64,000 nucleotides of DNA from Mesostigma viride (Eukaryota > Streptophyta > Mesostigmatophyceae > Mesostigmatales > Mesostigmataceae): positions 1,442,590 to 1,506,589 of the forward strand of contig RPFO01000132.1 of NCBI GenBank assembly GCA_009746045.1, read 5' to 3'. Positions 38,758-49,000 of this stretch are shown piece by piece. Positions within the stretch are counted from its first letter, which is position 1. The number at the start of each line of letters is the position of its first letter. A program made the position numbers and the translations under genes. The notes beneath the pieces were generated by a model. The model made no database searches. It was not told where the DNA came from and saw only the letters and a program-made list of their open reading frames with translations.

Positions 38758-38768
38758 ATGAATGAATA
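38018..38768. repeat. Compound microsatellite: GAAT, GGAT, GGGA/GGA and GAAA blocks
   Basis: Successive blocks: (GAAT)n about 38018-38124, (GGAT)n about 38121-38149, (GGGA)n with occasional GGA units 38148-38674, (GAAA)n 38676-38758, and a last GAAT trace. From 38148 to 38674 the plus strand is only A and G (527 nt). After one T at 38675 a further 83 purines follow. Low-complexity GGREGGRE open frames across it are artefacts. Confidence 0.97.
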
Positions 38769-39128
38769 GATGAGGTCAGCTAGCTAATTCCAGCTAGCAC
38801 ATAAACTATGAAAGCACAAAATGCCCCAATAATCTTTCATGACCCTACTGAAGTGCATCCCAACTGAGAAATGTCTCTAGGCTGGTGAACAAGTAGATGT
38901 TTCGTTGAACTACCTACTGCCTGTGTGCAGTATCTTGATTCAAGGGCATGTATCATCTTTGCATCAGCAACTGGGCCTGACATGTTGGACTGAGTGTAGA
39001 CTAGTCTAACCCACGACATACAAACCAAATTGAGTAAAATAATGGGTGCTTGCCGGTGCCACCAAGGTTGTGTGGCTATGAAAGTACCCTGGCAGCCCCA
39101 CGGCCGACTTCCAGCCCGTTTGCTCCCC
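38769..39128. other. Downstream flank of the GT29 gene, nothing recognised
   Basis: 360 bp between the simple repeats and the stop of the minus-strand GT29 gene; it presumably carries its 3' UTR. No TTACA (reverse-strand TGTAA signal), exon or repeat was noticed. Confidence 0.4.
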
Positions 39129-40299
39129 TTATTCGAACACGCACAACAACGAGTTAGCCATGGCCACCTCGTACACATAGTACTCGAGCGCAGCGACGTG
39201 CTTCCACACAAAGCCGCTCCTGGCATCATTCCGGTTGCTGCTCACGCCGCTGAAGTAATGACCTGCGCCCGAGCGCGAGAACCCGAACAGGTCGAGCCGG
39301 GTGCACAGACCCGAGTGCAGCAGCGCCAGCACCAGCCGCATGCCCTCGGTCGGCTTGAGCTTGTCGGGGAATTTCTTGGCGTTGTCACTGCCTGGCACGA
39401 CGAACTCCTTGAGCGCAGTGTAGCAATGCGTGCCCGCGTCCTGGTACGAGATTGTGTTGATGTGGAGGTAGGGAAGCTCATGCAGCGTGGCCACCTGGAT
39501 GGCCGAACCCTGGTACAGGTACAGGGACTCAGGCGTGTGCCAGCTGCCCGCTTGGTCCCACACATCGCTCCCCCGCACATTCCTGCGCGACGCCCCTGAC
39601 GTGTGCGCGCGCCCCTGCCACCCTGCCTCGGCCTCCAACGTCTCCCGCACAAAGTTGATGCTCGTGCGGCGCCCCACGTGCTTTTCGAACCCGCGAGTGG
39701 GCGCGCTCCCGAAGCGAATCACCGTGTCGTGCGCATCGATGGCCGGCCCGTACTCATTATCCAGCAGGTTGCCACCCAGGCCCACCATCGCACACGTGCC
39801 CCACGCGCCAGGATGCAACGACAGCCCCACCGCCTTACCTGCGGGCCCGCATGCCATGGCCAGGAACACGCAGGACGTGTTGCGTTGGGGGGTGAGCAGC
39901 CGCAGCAGGGTGCGCGCGTGGGCCGGTGATGTCGGCGGCACAAAGTCGTTGCTGTCGAGGAAGACACCCCCGTACTTGCGGATGCGACCGTCCTCCGGCG
40001 CATCCTGCAGCCGCCGCCGTGTGCCCCCGCGTGCATGGCTGCCTGCGCGCGTCACGGCCCCGCTTACCCCCCGCTCCTCAAGTTGTTGTACACCCTCGGT
40101 CAGCGCGCTAACACCCTCGGCCAGCGCGCGGCACTCGGGCGGCACGTGGCCCGGTAGCTTAACGTCCTCCGCGCCTAATGCCCGCAACCGCAACCAAAGG
40201 GTGCAGCGGCAGGAGCAGGGCGGCGGTGACGGATGGCACAAGGACGAGCAACGGTTGGGGCAGCGCCAGCACGAGGCACGTTGACCACCGGCAAGACAT
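39129..40299 (-). CDS. GT29 family sialyltransferase-like glycosyltransferase
   Basis: Likely Golgi type II membrane glycosyltransferase. The catalytic frame is open from about 40241 to the stop at 39129 without introns. It contains sialyl motif L (CAMVGLGGNLLDNEYGPAID ... HDTVIRFGSAPTRGFE ... VGRRTSINFV), a motif S-like PTEGMRLVLALLHSG ... LDLFGF, GHYFSG where motif III is expected, and HVAALE fitting the HxxxxE motif VS. An NTS glycosylation site precedes motif L. The catalytic frame has no ATG (40241 is TTG). An ATG at 40299 in the neighbouring frame opens 46 codons (MSCRWSTCLVLALPQPLLVL ...), a short basic tail plus a hydrophobic span ideal for a signal anchor, ending at a TAA at 40161-40159. 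I infer this is the true N-terminus, joined by a one-base frame change or a very short intron. Acceptor substrate unknown; algae do not necessarily make sialic acid (related sugars such as Kdo are possible). Confidence 0.85.
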
Positions 40300-40771
40300 T
40301 TACCGCACCCACAAGCGTGACAGGTGGCGTGAACGGGACAAAATAAGGTTTGTGCAGGTCAGTACGCAGGTCATGTCAGGCCTTGACTGGAGGCATGCAC
40401 CGCATGCAGGACCAAAGCATGCCATTGCATACTCAAAGAAGGACCTCCTCATTCCCCACCGTCCAGAGTATGCCCTACCCCCACCAACGTTTTCATGGAA
40501 AACAGCGCACACTGGTTCGCTAGGCATCCTCTGCAACAAGCCAATGCCCCCCCTAGGAACACGTGTGCACTCAGCACCACATGCTGCCTCCCTTCAAGTG
40601 CCCTGGCGTTGCTTCTCTCCCCATGGGCTATGCACCAAGGGGAAGGGGCAGAGCTGAGCCTGCTGGATGCTTTGCCACACACCACCACCGTTTCCTTCCT
40701 GCGCAGATGCCATTGCCAACATCACGGCTACCTAAACTGGGCGCATGGGGGAAGACTGTGGGGCAGTATAA
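40300..40771. other. Upstream region of the GT29 gene
   Basis: Presumed promoter/5' UTR side of the minus-strand GT29 gene. Short frames on both strands have no motif. Nothing else recognised before the inverted-repeat element at 40772. Confidence 0.35.
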
Positions 40772-41244
40772 GGCCCGCTCTACACGGAAAGTTGGGAGGC
40801 CCCAAACTCAAAGAACAAAGCTTGGTCGGCGCGGGTCAGCGTATGGAATCCTGTAGAATCTGGCAGCGATGTACGGATAGCCCTCGGGTCCGACTTTTCC
40901 CTTTGTCTCGATAACGGATTTTTGTGAGTTTTCTTGCAGTTGGCCCCGGTGTCCAGGATGTCAGAAGTCCAACGTGTCCAACGCAAGTTAACTTTCCTTT
41001 CCGGGTTTGGGGGGGGAAACCAAGCTTTCTGGCGAGACCTCACCAAGAAACTTGAACCCCTAGAAAGCGGGCTAAAAAGGAAAGTTTGGTGTGCGTCGAA
41101 AAGACGATTCCAGGTATCCAGAATCTTTGCTTTACAGTTTTTGATGGACTGTTTCCCAATTCCTCCGCCGACCCTCGAATCTTCATCTCGGCAAGCACCA
41201 CCTTTCACTTTTACCCCCCCCCAACTTTCCGTGTAGAGCGGGCT
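40772..41244. mobile_element. MITE-like DNA transposon, 473 bp, 25-bp TIRs, TAA target duplication
   Basis: The left end, GGCCCGCTCTACACGGAAAG followed by TTGGG, is matched by the reverse complement of the right end (41220-41244), with only the first base differing. TAA flanks both ends (40769-40771 and 41245-41247). A 3-bp TWA target duplication with GC-rich inverted ends is typical of PIF/Harbinger-derived MITEs. A nested inverted pair (TTAACTTTCCTTT near 40987, AAAAAGGAAAGTTT near 41076) suggests further palindromic structure. No transposase frame. The superfamily is inferred from the target-site length. Confidence 0.75.
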
Positions 41245-41247
41245 TAA

Positions 41248-42069
41248 CCCCGCTACGGCTACAGCGCGTGGGGGGTCGCATCCCCCGCCACGGCTACAGC
41301 GCGTGGGGGGTCGCATCCCCCGCTACGGCTACAGCGCGTGGGGGGTCGCATCCCCCGCTACGGCTACAGCGCGTGGGGGGTCGCATCCCCCGCTACGGCT
41401 ACAGCGCGTGGGGGGTCGCATCCCCCGCTACGGCTACAGCGCGTGGGGGGTCGCTTCCCCCGCTACGGCTACAGCGCGTGGGGGGTCGCATCCCCCGCTA
41501 CGGCTACAGCGCGTGGGGGGTCGCATCCCCCGCTACGGCTACAGCGCGTGGGGGGTCGCATCCCCCGCTACGGCTACAGCGCTTGGGGGGTCGCATCCCC
41601 CGCTACGGCTACAGCGCGTGGGGGGTCGCATCCCCCGCTACGGCTACAGCGCGTGGGGGGTCGCATCCCCCGCTACGGCTACAGCGCTTGGGGGGGCGCA
41701 TCCCGCGCTACGGCTACAGCGCGTGGGGGGTCGCATCCCCCGCTACGGCTACAGCGCTTGGGGGGTCGCATCCCCCGCTACGGCTACAGCGCTTGGGGGG
41801 TCGCATCCCCCGCTACGGCTACAGCGCGTGGGGGGTCGCATCCCCCGCTACGGCTACAGCGCGTGGGGGGTCGCATCGCCCGCTAAGGCTACAGCGCGTG
41901 GGGGGTCGCATCCCCCGCTACGGCTACAGCGCGTGGGGGGTCGCATCCCCCGCTACGGCTACAGCGCGTGGGGGGTCGCATCCCCCGCTACGGCTACAGC
42001 GCGTGGGGGGTCGCATCCCCCGCTACGGCTACAGCGCGTGGGGGGTCGCATCCCCCGCTACGGCTACAG
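41248..42069. repeat. 35-bp minisatellite, about 23.5 copies
   Basis: The unit starts CGCTACGGCTACAGCGCGTG and continues GGGGGTCGCATCCCC. Copies differ by single bases (GCGTG/GCTTG, CATCC/CTTCC, and one GGGGGGGCGC copy near 41690). It begins at the right flank of the MITE and decays after 42069. Since 35 is not a multiple of 3 and no frame contains a stop, all three plus frames are open for hundreds of codons (RIPRYGYSAWGVASPATATA pattern). No start context, splice site or domain supports a protein. Confidence 0.95.
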
Positions 42070-42687
42070 GGCATGCGGGGTAGTACACCCCGCTAAAGGG
42101 CGTGGGGGGCCTTTGCCTGCTGCACTCATCACAGCATCACGCGACAGCGGGACAGCAGATGGCCCAGCTAGGCTTGCCGCCTGGCAGCAACTGGGCCAGG
42201 AACGACCGAATGGCAAACCTGAGTGGGTGACTTAGACAGATAATTTTCTCTGACTGCATCTATTTACTGCTTGCATTCCCTATCTTACCATTCATTGCCT
42301 CGTATACTCTGCAAATGCTCATACAAATGCTTACCTTCATCGGCCGCCGCATCAGTTTCAGGAGTGGGCAGCTCCGCAGCAGGAGGGTCGTCATCAAAGA
42401 AGAAGTGCAGTGCGGGTGTGTGCTTGCTTCGTGCTGGCGATTTCTTCACGGGCGCAGCTGCAGGCACATCCTTGTGCTTGGGGTGGATCGCCGCAGGTAC
42501 ATCCCCCAGCCAACACACAACAATCTGGAAAAGGAGGATATAGGGGAGTGACCACCACATATTTACCACAGACAATGAGAAGGATGCTCAAGGAGCAGAG
42601 GCATATGCCACAGGAAACACACACACAGAGGGAGAGACAGCAACTACTTACATGTATTAGCCTATCAGAAGGACAGCGTGTCACCAT
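42064..42687 (-). CDS. Putative unidentified small gene, three exons
   Basis: Proposed exons: 42687-42652 (ATG, ending at a strong GTAAGT donor), 42524-42335 (acceptor TATATCCTCCTTTTCCAG, donor GAAG|GTAAGC) and 42218-42064 (acceptor CCCACTCAG, stop TAG). Phases 0, 1 and stop agree, giving about 126 residues. The middle exon reads IVVCWLGDVPAAIHPKHKDV, then Ala/Pro/Lys-rich sequence with HFFFDDD and a Glu/Asp-rich end. No family is recognised. Exon 2 has the best splice sites and composition; exons 1 and 3 are weaker. The 3' exon runs into the edge of the 35-bp array. More 5' exons may exist above 42687. Confidence 0.35.
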
Positions 42688-44477
42688 GGCTTGCGCGTTA
42701 GCCAGGCGCTAGCATGTCGACTTTTTGTGATCAAGGCAGAGACTGCAACTTGAGGGGAAGGTCGTGGAGGGTAAGGCAGCAAACGAAGGCATCAACGTAA
42801 CAAAGCTATATATATATAACGTAATACAAATGTGGTTCACATTTCCTCCCGTACAACAACCTAGAATCGGATAACATTTGAGGCATGCTCATTGAGTTAA
42901 GGAAGAAAGCAATGATTTCCCTGACTAACCCGCTGTTTGTAAGGCTATTGCGCTGAAGTGTCGAAGCTTTCAAACCTGTCATCAAGGGCCCGCGTGCGGA
43001 ATCGAACAAAACGCGACGGCAATACCAAACCAGCTATGACCATAATGACGTTGCTCCGGCAATCAAACAAACGCCAGTACTCACCAAGGCTGCTACTGCA
43101 GAGACGAGCCATACGCAAATTTTGGATGAAAAAGCTTGCATCGCATTTCATCAAATTGATCTTATTCGAGCAAGCTGCACTTAGTCTTTAGAATGGCTTA
43201 GGCGTTTTGCAGGCATCTCTGAATGGTTTCCGTTTGACACCTTTGTCGCGGTAGTTGCCAACAACCTTTGCAGGCGGGACAAGGAAGATGCACAATTCTA
43301 AACGACTTGGCTTCAATGAACAAAATCCTTCATAACTTTTGCAAAGCTTCGGTGAGCTAGTGCGTAAGAAATGAACCGAGTAATCCAGTTCATGTAATCA
43401 CTAATCAGCCATATATCCAGTTAGTATGTCTCGGCAGAAAATTCGTACCTTGGTAGGAATACAGACGTATGTAGCCACGTCTTTCTCACGGACAATTACA
43501 TGGACATTACCCTGACAATTACTGACAAAAACTCGACTGGACCCGCCACCTGTTGCCCATAGCCGTTGCCGTCACGAAAGCTCCAAGTATCGGCCACTGC
43601 TCACTCAAGGAGTCGGGGCAACGCGACGGCCAACGATTTCCGGCGTGGCACAACTCCGCACAAGTCATAGCACGGCTACCCGCCAGCTATAGGCACACTG
43701 GTCAAGTCATAACACGGCTACCCATGGTGCGGCGTGGGTAACAACAAGAACAACAACAACGGCTACCCACTCACTACTCAACTCAACTAGCTCAACTTAA
43801 CCGCGAGGTTGCACGTGATCATGGAGCTGCGTAAAAGAATCTTCGCCGATCTGGCGCAGTTACGCGCGGAAAAGTGCCAATTGACATGGACATTGACTTC
43901 GTATTGCATGCCTTATTAATCGAGAGTCTTATAATTATTGCAATACCTCCACAATACGTGCATGCAACGACCTTCAACTTAGAATATCAAAAGCATCTGT
44001 AAATATACCCCAGGTTTCTGTTAATGTATTTTCCCCTTTCAATTGGCACATCAACATTTTGCAAACCGTGACAACACCTTAGTCTTAGCCTATTCCTACC
44101 ACTAGCAGTTGAATGATGTTATCGATGCAGTTGCTCGCGGGACCACTTGATCTCTCGCTACCTTGGAGTCCGGCAACGGGGCTTGCTGTGACAGCTCGTA
44201 CTGGGCAGCTCATCAAATCTCGGCCCATTTCCCTAAATGCTGCGCCATCCAGGTGGCGCGGACGCACGCTGTGTTATTTTCTTTCACAACAGCCGCATAA
44301 ACGCTTCCCAGTAGCCAAAGGTTGGTGATACGCATTTTTAGTTTGGGAAATATCGAGGGGTTTTGACGAGGTCTGCTGCCGCATGGTCGCCCTAGCATGC
44401 CACCCTGACAATCGCTATTGCGATTGCGTAATATCTTTGGTTGTAACGGACGTTTTCCTTGAATGCTGCCCTAGCAG
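42688..44477. other. Spacer upstream of the helicase-associated-domain gene
   Basis: Less GC-rich region, including a short (TA)n at about 42811-42818 and (AAC)n at about 43741-43758. A near-duplicate CAAGTCATARCACGGCTACC occurs at 43660-43679 and 43693-43712. The 5' exon(s) and promoter of the plus-strand gene starting by 44478 should lie here. An ATG at 43821 (MELRKRIFADLAQLRAEK) is a possible start, but its nearest donor is in the wrong phase, so it was not joined. Confidence 0.35.
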
Positions 44478-45913
44478 CCGACACTGAGCAGGCCGAGCGG
44501 GTGACTGACGGAGGCTGGGAGACGTTTCAAAACTGGATCGATCAACTGAAGGACTATCGTACCCAATGGGGCCACACCAACGTGGTCCTTGGCAATCCCT
44601 TGGGTAGGTCATGGATAGCTTTATGGCAATTACGCTTGCTGCATCTTTGGGCCACTTGAATCTTCCCTTTTTTTGGTGAAATATCAGCACAATGCGTCGT
44701 TGCTTGGCAGATTTTGGATGCTTGCCATCAACTGGATTAGATTATTTCTTTCATTCAGCAGAATAGGGGCACCTGGCTTTCCATAGACATGTACCTGACA
44801 AGTTGAGAGCACGTTGCTCGTTGGAACTGGGTGAATTCGATTTTTTATCAGATGTTTGTTTGCTTCTTATTTGCACACCAATCCTTCAGCCCCAATTTGA
44901 CGCAGCACGCTCCGCCAGTTTGTCCTGCTAAATTGGGCTACGTGCCTATGTGGTATTGCCCCTGTGTGCGCACTCTGCCACGTTGTCGGCTGCCAGGCAA
45001 GTGGGTGTACGCTCAGCGGCGGCTGAAGAAGCAAGGCAAGCTGGACGACGCCAGGTGAGGCTGGTGGACTAGCAATGCCAGGAACGTGGGGCATTTGGAC
45101 AGTCTCTGCTCTTTGATAGCAGCACTGTGGCGGCCATCAGTAGTTGGGACCGGTGGAATGTGGGATGGGCGGCACACACACTGGAGAGAGATAGAGTAGC
45201 GACAATGCCACCGTGCACCGTGCTCAATCTTCGTGAATGTCATGGTGTAAGCGAGGCTGCTGTGAAGGTCCTGTCATCATCTGCTGAGGACAAGAGGGCT
45301 GTTGTGCAGGGTGCTCGGCGTACAGCAAACGGACTTGGTGGTGGGCAAGGCGCATCCTTCTTTGTTGCGTGTTACCAGGTCATCATAAGGGGCTGTTTCT
45401 CCCTTGGCTGCGCAGGTGTGGGATGGGCACGCCAACCGTTGCCTCTGCTGCCACATGCAAGGGCCACATGCAACATCCACGTGCAAGGGCCTAGCGAAAG
45501 GTGTGACCCATGATGCGGTTTGAGATGAAAGAGCCAAGAAGCAGCGTGCTTAGTGCTTGTTGCCCAGACCAACCAGGAGAAAGCTGTCTTGACCAGGCTG
45601 GCTTGCGCTTTGGTCTGCACTTGTGCCGTCACCAACAGGGCGGTGCTCCAAAGGGAGCGCTGCGGCCATGTGCGGCCACACGTCGTGCCGCCACGCGCGT
45701 ACTGCATGTGCTCGTGCTCACAGCTACTTGCACCTGGCCCGTGGGCCCGTGCATCCCACTCCCCATCCACTGCCGTGGATCGGCCATCACCCCTCACCCT
45801 CCCACAGGGTGGCGGCATTGGACGCAATCGGTTTTGAGTGGGAGCACCCCTACGAGCTATTTCTGGACGACGCGGGATGGGAGCAGATGTTTGCCGACCT
45901 GCTGGAGTTCAAG
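44478..45913 (+). CDS. Helicase-associated (HA) domain protein, three internal exons
   Basis: Exons: about 44478-44603, 44997-45054 and 45808-45913, joined in phases 1, 2 and 0 by GT-AG introns. Together they encode one helicase-associated domain: GWETFQNWIDQLKDYRTQWG, HTNVV, LGKWVYAQRRLKKQGKLDD, ARVAALDAIGFEW. A second copy begins with AGWEQMFADLLEFK. This small tryptophan-rich domain occurs in tandem in many algal and bacterial proteins, often next to helicase domains; its molecular role is poorly known. Both ends are missing: exon 1 begins at an acceptor (CCCTAGCAG, alternatives a few bases away) with its upstream exon unidentified, and after 45913 the gene enters an intron that fills the rest of the window. 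A helicase core, if any, is outside. Confidence 0.75.
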
Positions 45914-46029
45914 GTACAAGGATCGGAGTGAAGTAGAGTGGGGCGGCACCTGCACGCACTCAAGTGGACCCGGCGTGGGGTAGGGCAGGGTCGCACCGGC
46001 CGGTGTTACTGGTGGTGTAGCGTGTCGCG

Positions 46030-49000
46030 TGATGAGGAATGGTGCGGTGGAACACGAGAGGAATGGTGCGGTGGAACACGTGAGGAATGGTGCGGTGGAA
46101 CACGAGAGGAATGGTGCGGTGGAACACGAGAGGAATGGTGCGGTGGAACACGAGAGGAATGGTGCGGTGGAACACGAGAGGAATGGTGCGGTGGAACACG
46201 AGAGGAATGGTGCGGTGGAACACGAGAGGAATGGTGCGGTGGAACACGAGAGGAATGGTGCGGTGGAACACGAGAGGAATGGTGCGGTGGAACACGAGAG
46301 GAATGGTGCGGTGGAACACGAGAGGAATGGTGCGGTGGAACACGAGAGGAATGGTGCGGTGGAACACGAGAGGAATGGTGCGGTGGAACACGAGAGGAAT
46401 GGTGCGGTGGAACACGAGAGGAATGGTGCGGTGGAACACGAGAGGAATGGTGCGGTGGAACACGAGAGGAATGGTGCGGTGGAACACGAGAGGAATGGTG
46501 CGGTGGAACACGAGAGGAATGGTGCGGTGGAACACGAGAGGAATGGTGCGGTGGAACACGAGAGGAATGGTGCGGTGGAACACGAGAGGAATGGTGCGGT
46601 GGAACACGAGAGGAATGGTGCGGTGGAACACGAGAGGAATGGTGCGGTGGAACACGAGAGGAATGGTGCGGTGGAACACGAGAGGAATGGTGCGGTGGAA
46701 CACGAGAGGAATGGTGCGGTGGAACACGAGAGGAATGGTGCGGTGGAACACGTGAGGAATGGTGCGGTGGAACACGAGAGGAATGGTGCGGTGGAACACG
46801 AGAGGAATGGTGCGGTGGAACACGAGAGGAATGGTGCGGTGGAACACGAGAGGAATGGTGCGGTGGAACACGAGAGGAATGGTGCGGTGGAACACGAGAG
46901 GAATGGTGCGGTGGAACACGAGAGGAATGGTGCGGTGGAACACGAGAGGAATGGTGCGGTGGAACACGAGAGGAATGGTGCGGTGGAACACGAGAGGAAT
47001 GGTGCGGTGGAACACGAGAGGAATGGTGCGGTGGAACACGAGAGGAATGGTGCGGTGGAACACGAGAGGAATGGTGCGGTGGAACACGAGAGGAATGGTG
47101 CGGTGGAACACGAGAGGAATGGTGCGGTGGAACACGAGAGGAATGGTGCGGTGGAACACGAGAGGAATGGTGCGGTGGAACACGAGAGGAATGGTGCGGT
47201 GGAACACGAGAGGAATGGTGCGGTGGAGGAATGGTGCGGTGGAACACGAGAGGAATGGTGCGGTGGAACACGAGAGGAATGGTGCGGTGGAGGAATGGTG
47301 CGGTGGAACACGAGAGGAATGGTGCGGTGGAACACGAGAGGAATGGTGCGGTGGAACACGAGAGGAATGGTGCGGTGGAACACGAGAGGAATGGTGCGGT
47401 GGAACACGAGAGGAATGGTGCGGTGGAACACGAGAGGAATGGTGCGGTGGAACACGAGAGGAATGGTGCGGTGGAACACGAGAGGAATGGTGCGGTGGAA
47501 CACGAGAGGAATGGTGCGGTGGAACACGAGAGGAATGGTGCGGTGGAACACGAGAGGAATGGTGCGGTGGAACACGAGAGGAATGGTGCGGTGGAACACG
47601 AGAGGAATGGTGCGGTGGAACACGAGAGGAATGGTGCGGTGGAACACGAGAGGAATGGTGCGGTGGAACACGAGAGGAATGGTGCGGTGGAACACGAGAG
47701 GAATGGTGCGGTGGAACACGAGAGGAATGGTGCGGTGGAACACGAGAGGAATGGTGCGGTGGAACACGAGAGGAATGGTGCGGTGGAACACGAGAGGAAT
47801 GGTGCGGTGGAACACGAGAGGAATGGTGCGGTGGAACACGAGAGGAATGGTGCGGTGGAACACGAGAGGAATGGTGCGGTGGAACACGAGAGGAATGGTG
47901 CGGTGGAACACGAGAGGAATGGTGCGGTGGAACACGAGAGGAATGGTGCGGTGGAACACGAGAGGAATGGTGCGGTGGAACACGAGAGGAATGGTGCGGT
48001 GGAACACGAGAGGAATGGTGCGGTGGAACACGAGAGGAATGGTGCGGTGGAACACGAGAGGAATGGTGCGGTGGAACACGAGAGGAATGGTGCGGTGGAA
48101 CACGAGAGGAATGGTGCGGTGGAACACGAGAGGAATGGTGCGGTGGAACACGAGAGGAATGGTGCGGTGGAACACGAGAGGAATGGTGCGGTGGAACACG
48201 AGAGGAATGGTGCGGTGGAACACGAGAGGAATGGTGCGGTGGAACACGAGAGGAATGGTGCGGTGGAACACGAGAGGAATGGTGCGGTGGAACACGAGAG
48301 GAATGGTGCGGTGGAACACGAGAGGAATGGTGCGGTGGAACACGAGAGGAATGGTGCGGTGGAACACGAGAGGAATGGTGCGGTGGAACACGAGAGGAAT
48401 GGTGCGGTGGAACACGAGAGGAATGGTGCGGTGGAACACGAGAGGAATGGTGCGGTGGAACACGAGAGGAATGGTGCGGTGGAACACGAGAGGAATGGTG
48501 CGGTGGAACACGAGAGGAATGGTGCGGTGGAACACGAGAGGAATGGTGCGGTGGAACACGAGAGGAATGGTGCGGTGGAACACGAGAGGAATGGTGCGGT
48601 GGAACACGAGAGGAATGGTGCGGTGAGGAATGGTGCGGTGGAACACGAGAGGAATGGTGCGGTGGAACACGAGAGGAATGGTGCGGTGGAACACGAGAGG
48701 AATGGTGCGGTGGAACACGAGAGGAATGGTGCGGTGGAACACGAGAGGAATGGTGCGGTGGAACACGAGAGGAATGGTGCGGTGGAACACGAGAGGAATG
48801 GTGCGGTGGAACACGAGAGGAATGGTGCGGTGGAACACGAGAGGAATGGTGCGGTGGAACACGAGAGGAATGGTGCGGTGGAACACGAGAGGAATGGTGC
48901 GGTGGAACACGAGAGGAATGGTGCGGTGGAACACGAGAGGAATGGTGCGGTGGAACACGAGAGGAATGGTGCGGTGGAACACGAGAGGAATGGTGCGGTG

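Noticed and set aside
38114-38769. Gly/Arg/Glu-rich open frames (GGRE repeats)
   Set aside because: Pure consequence of the GGGA microsatellite.
42806-43154. Minus-strand candidates MARLCSSSL with a GTGAGT donor (43112-43085) and RNSLTNSGLVREIIAFFLNS (about 42955)
   Set aside because: Joining them in the required phase creates an immediate stop, and no other partner exon was found.
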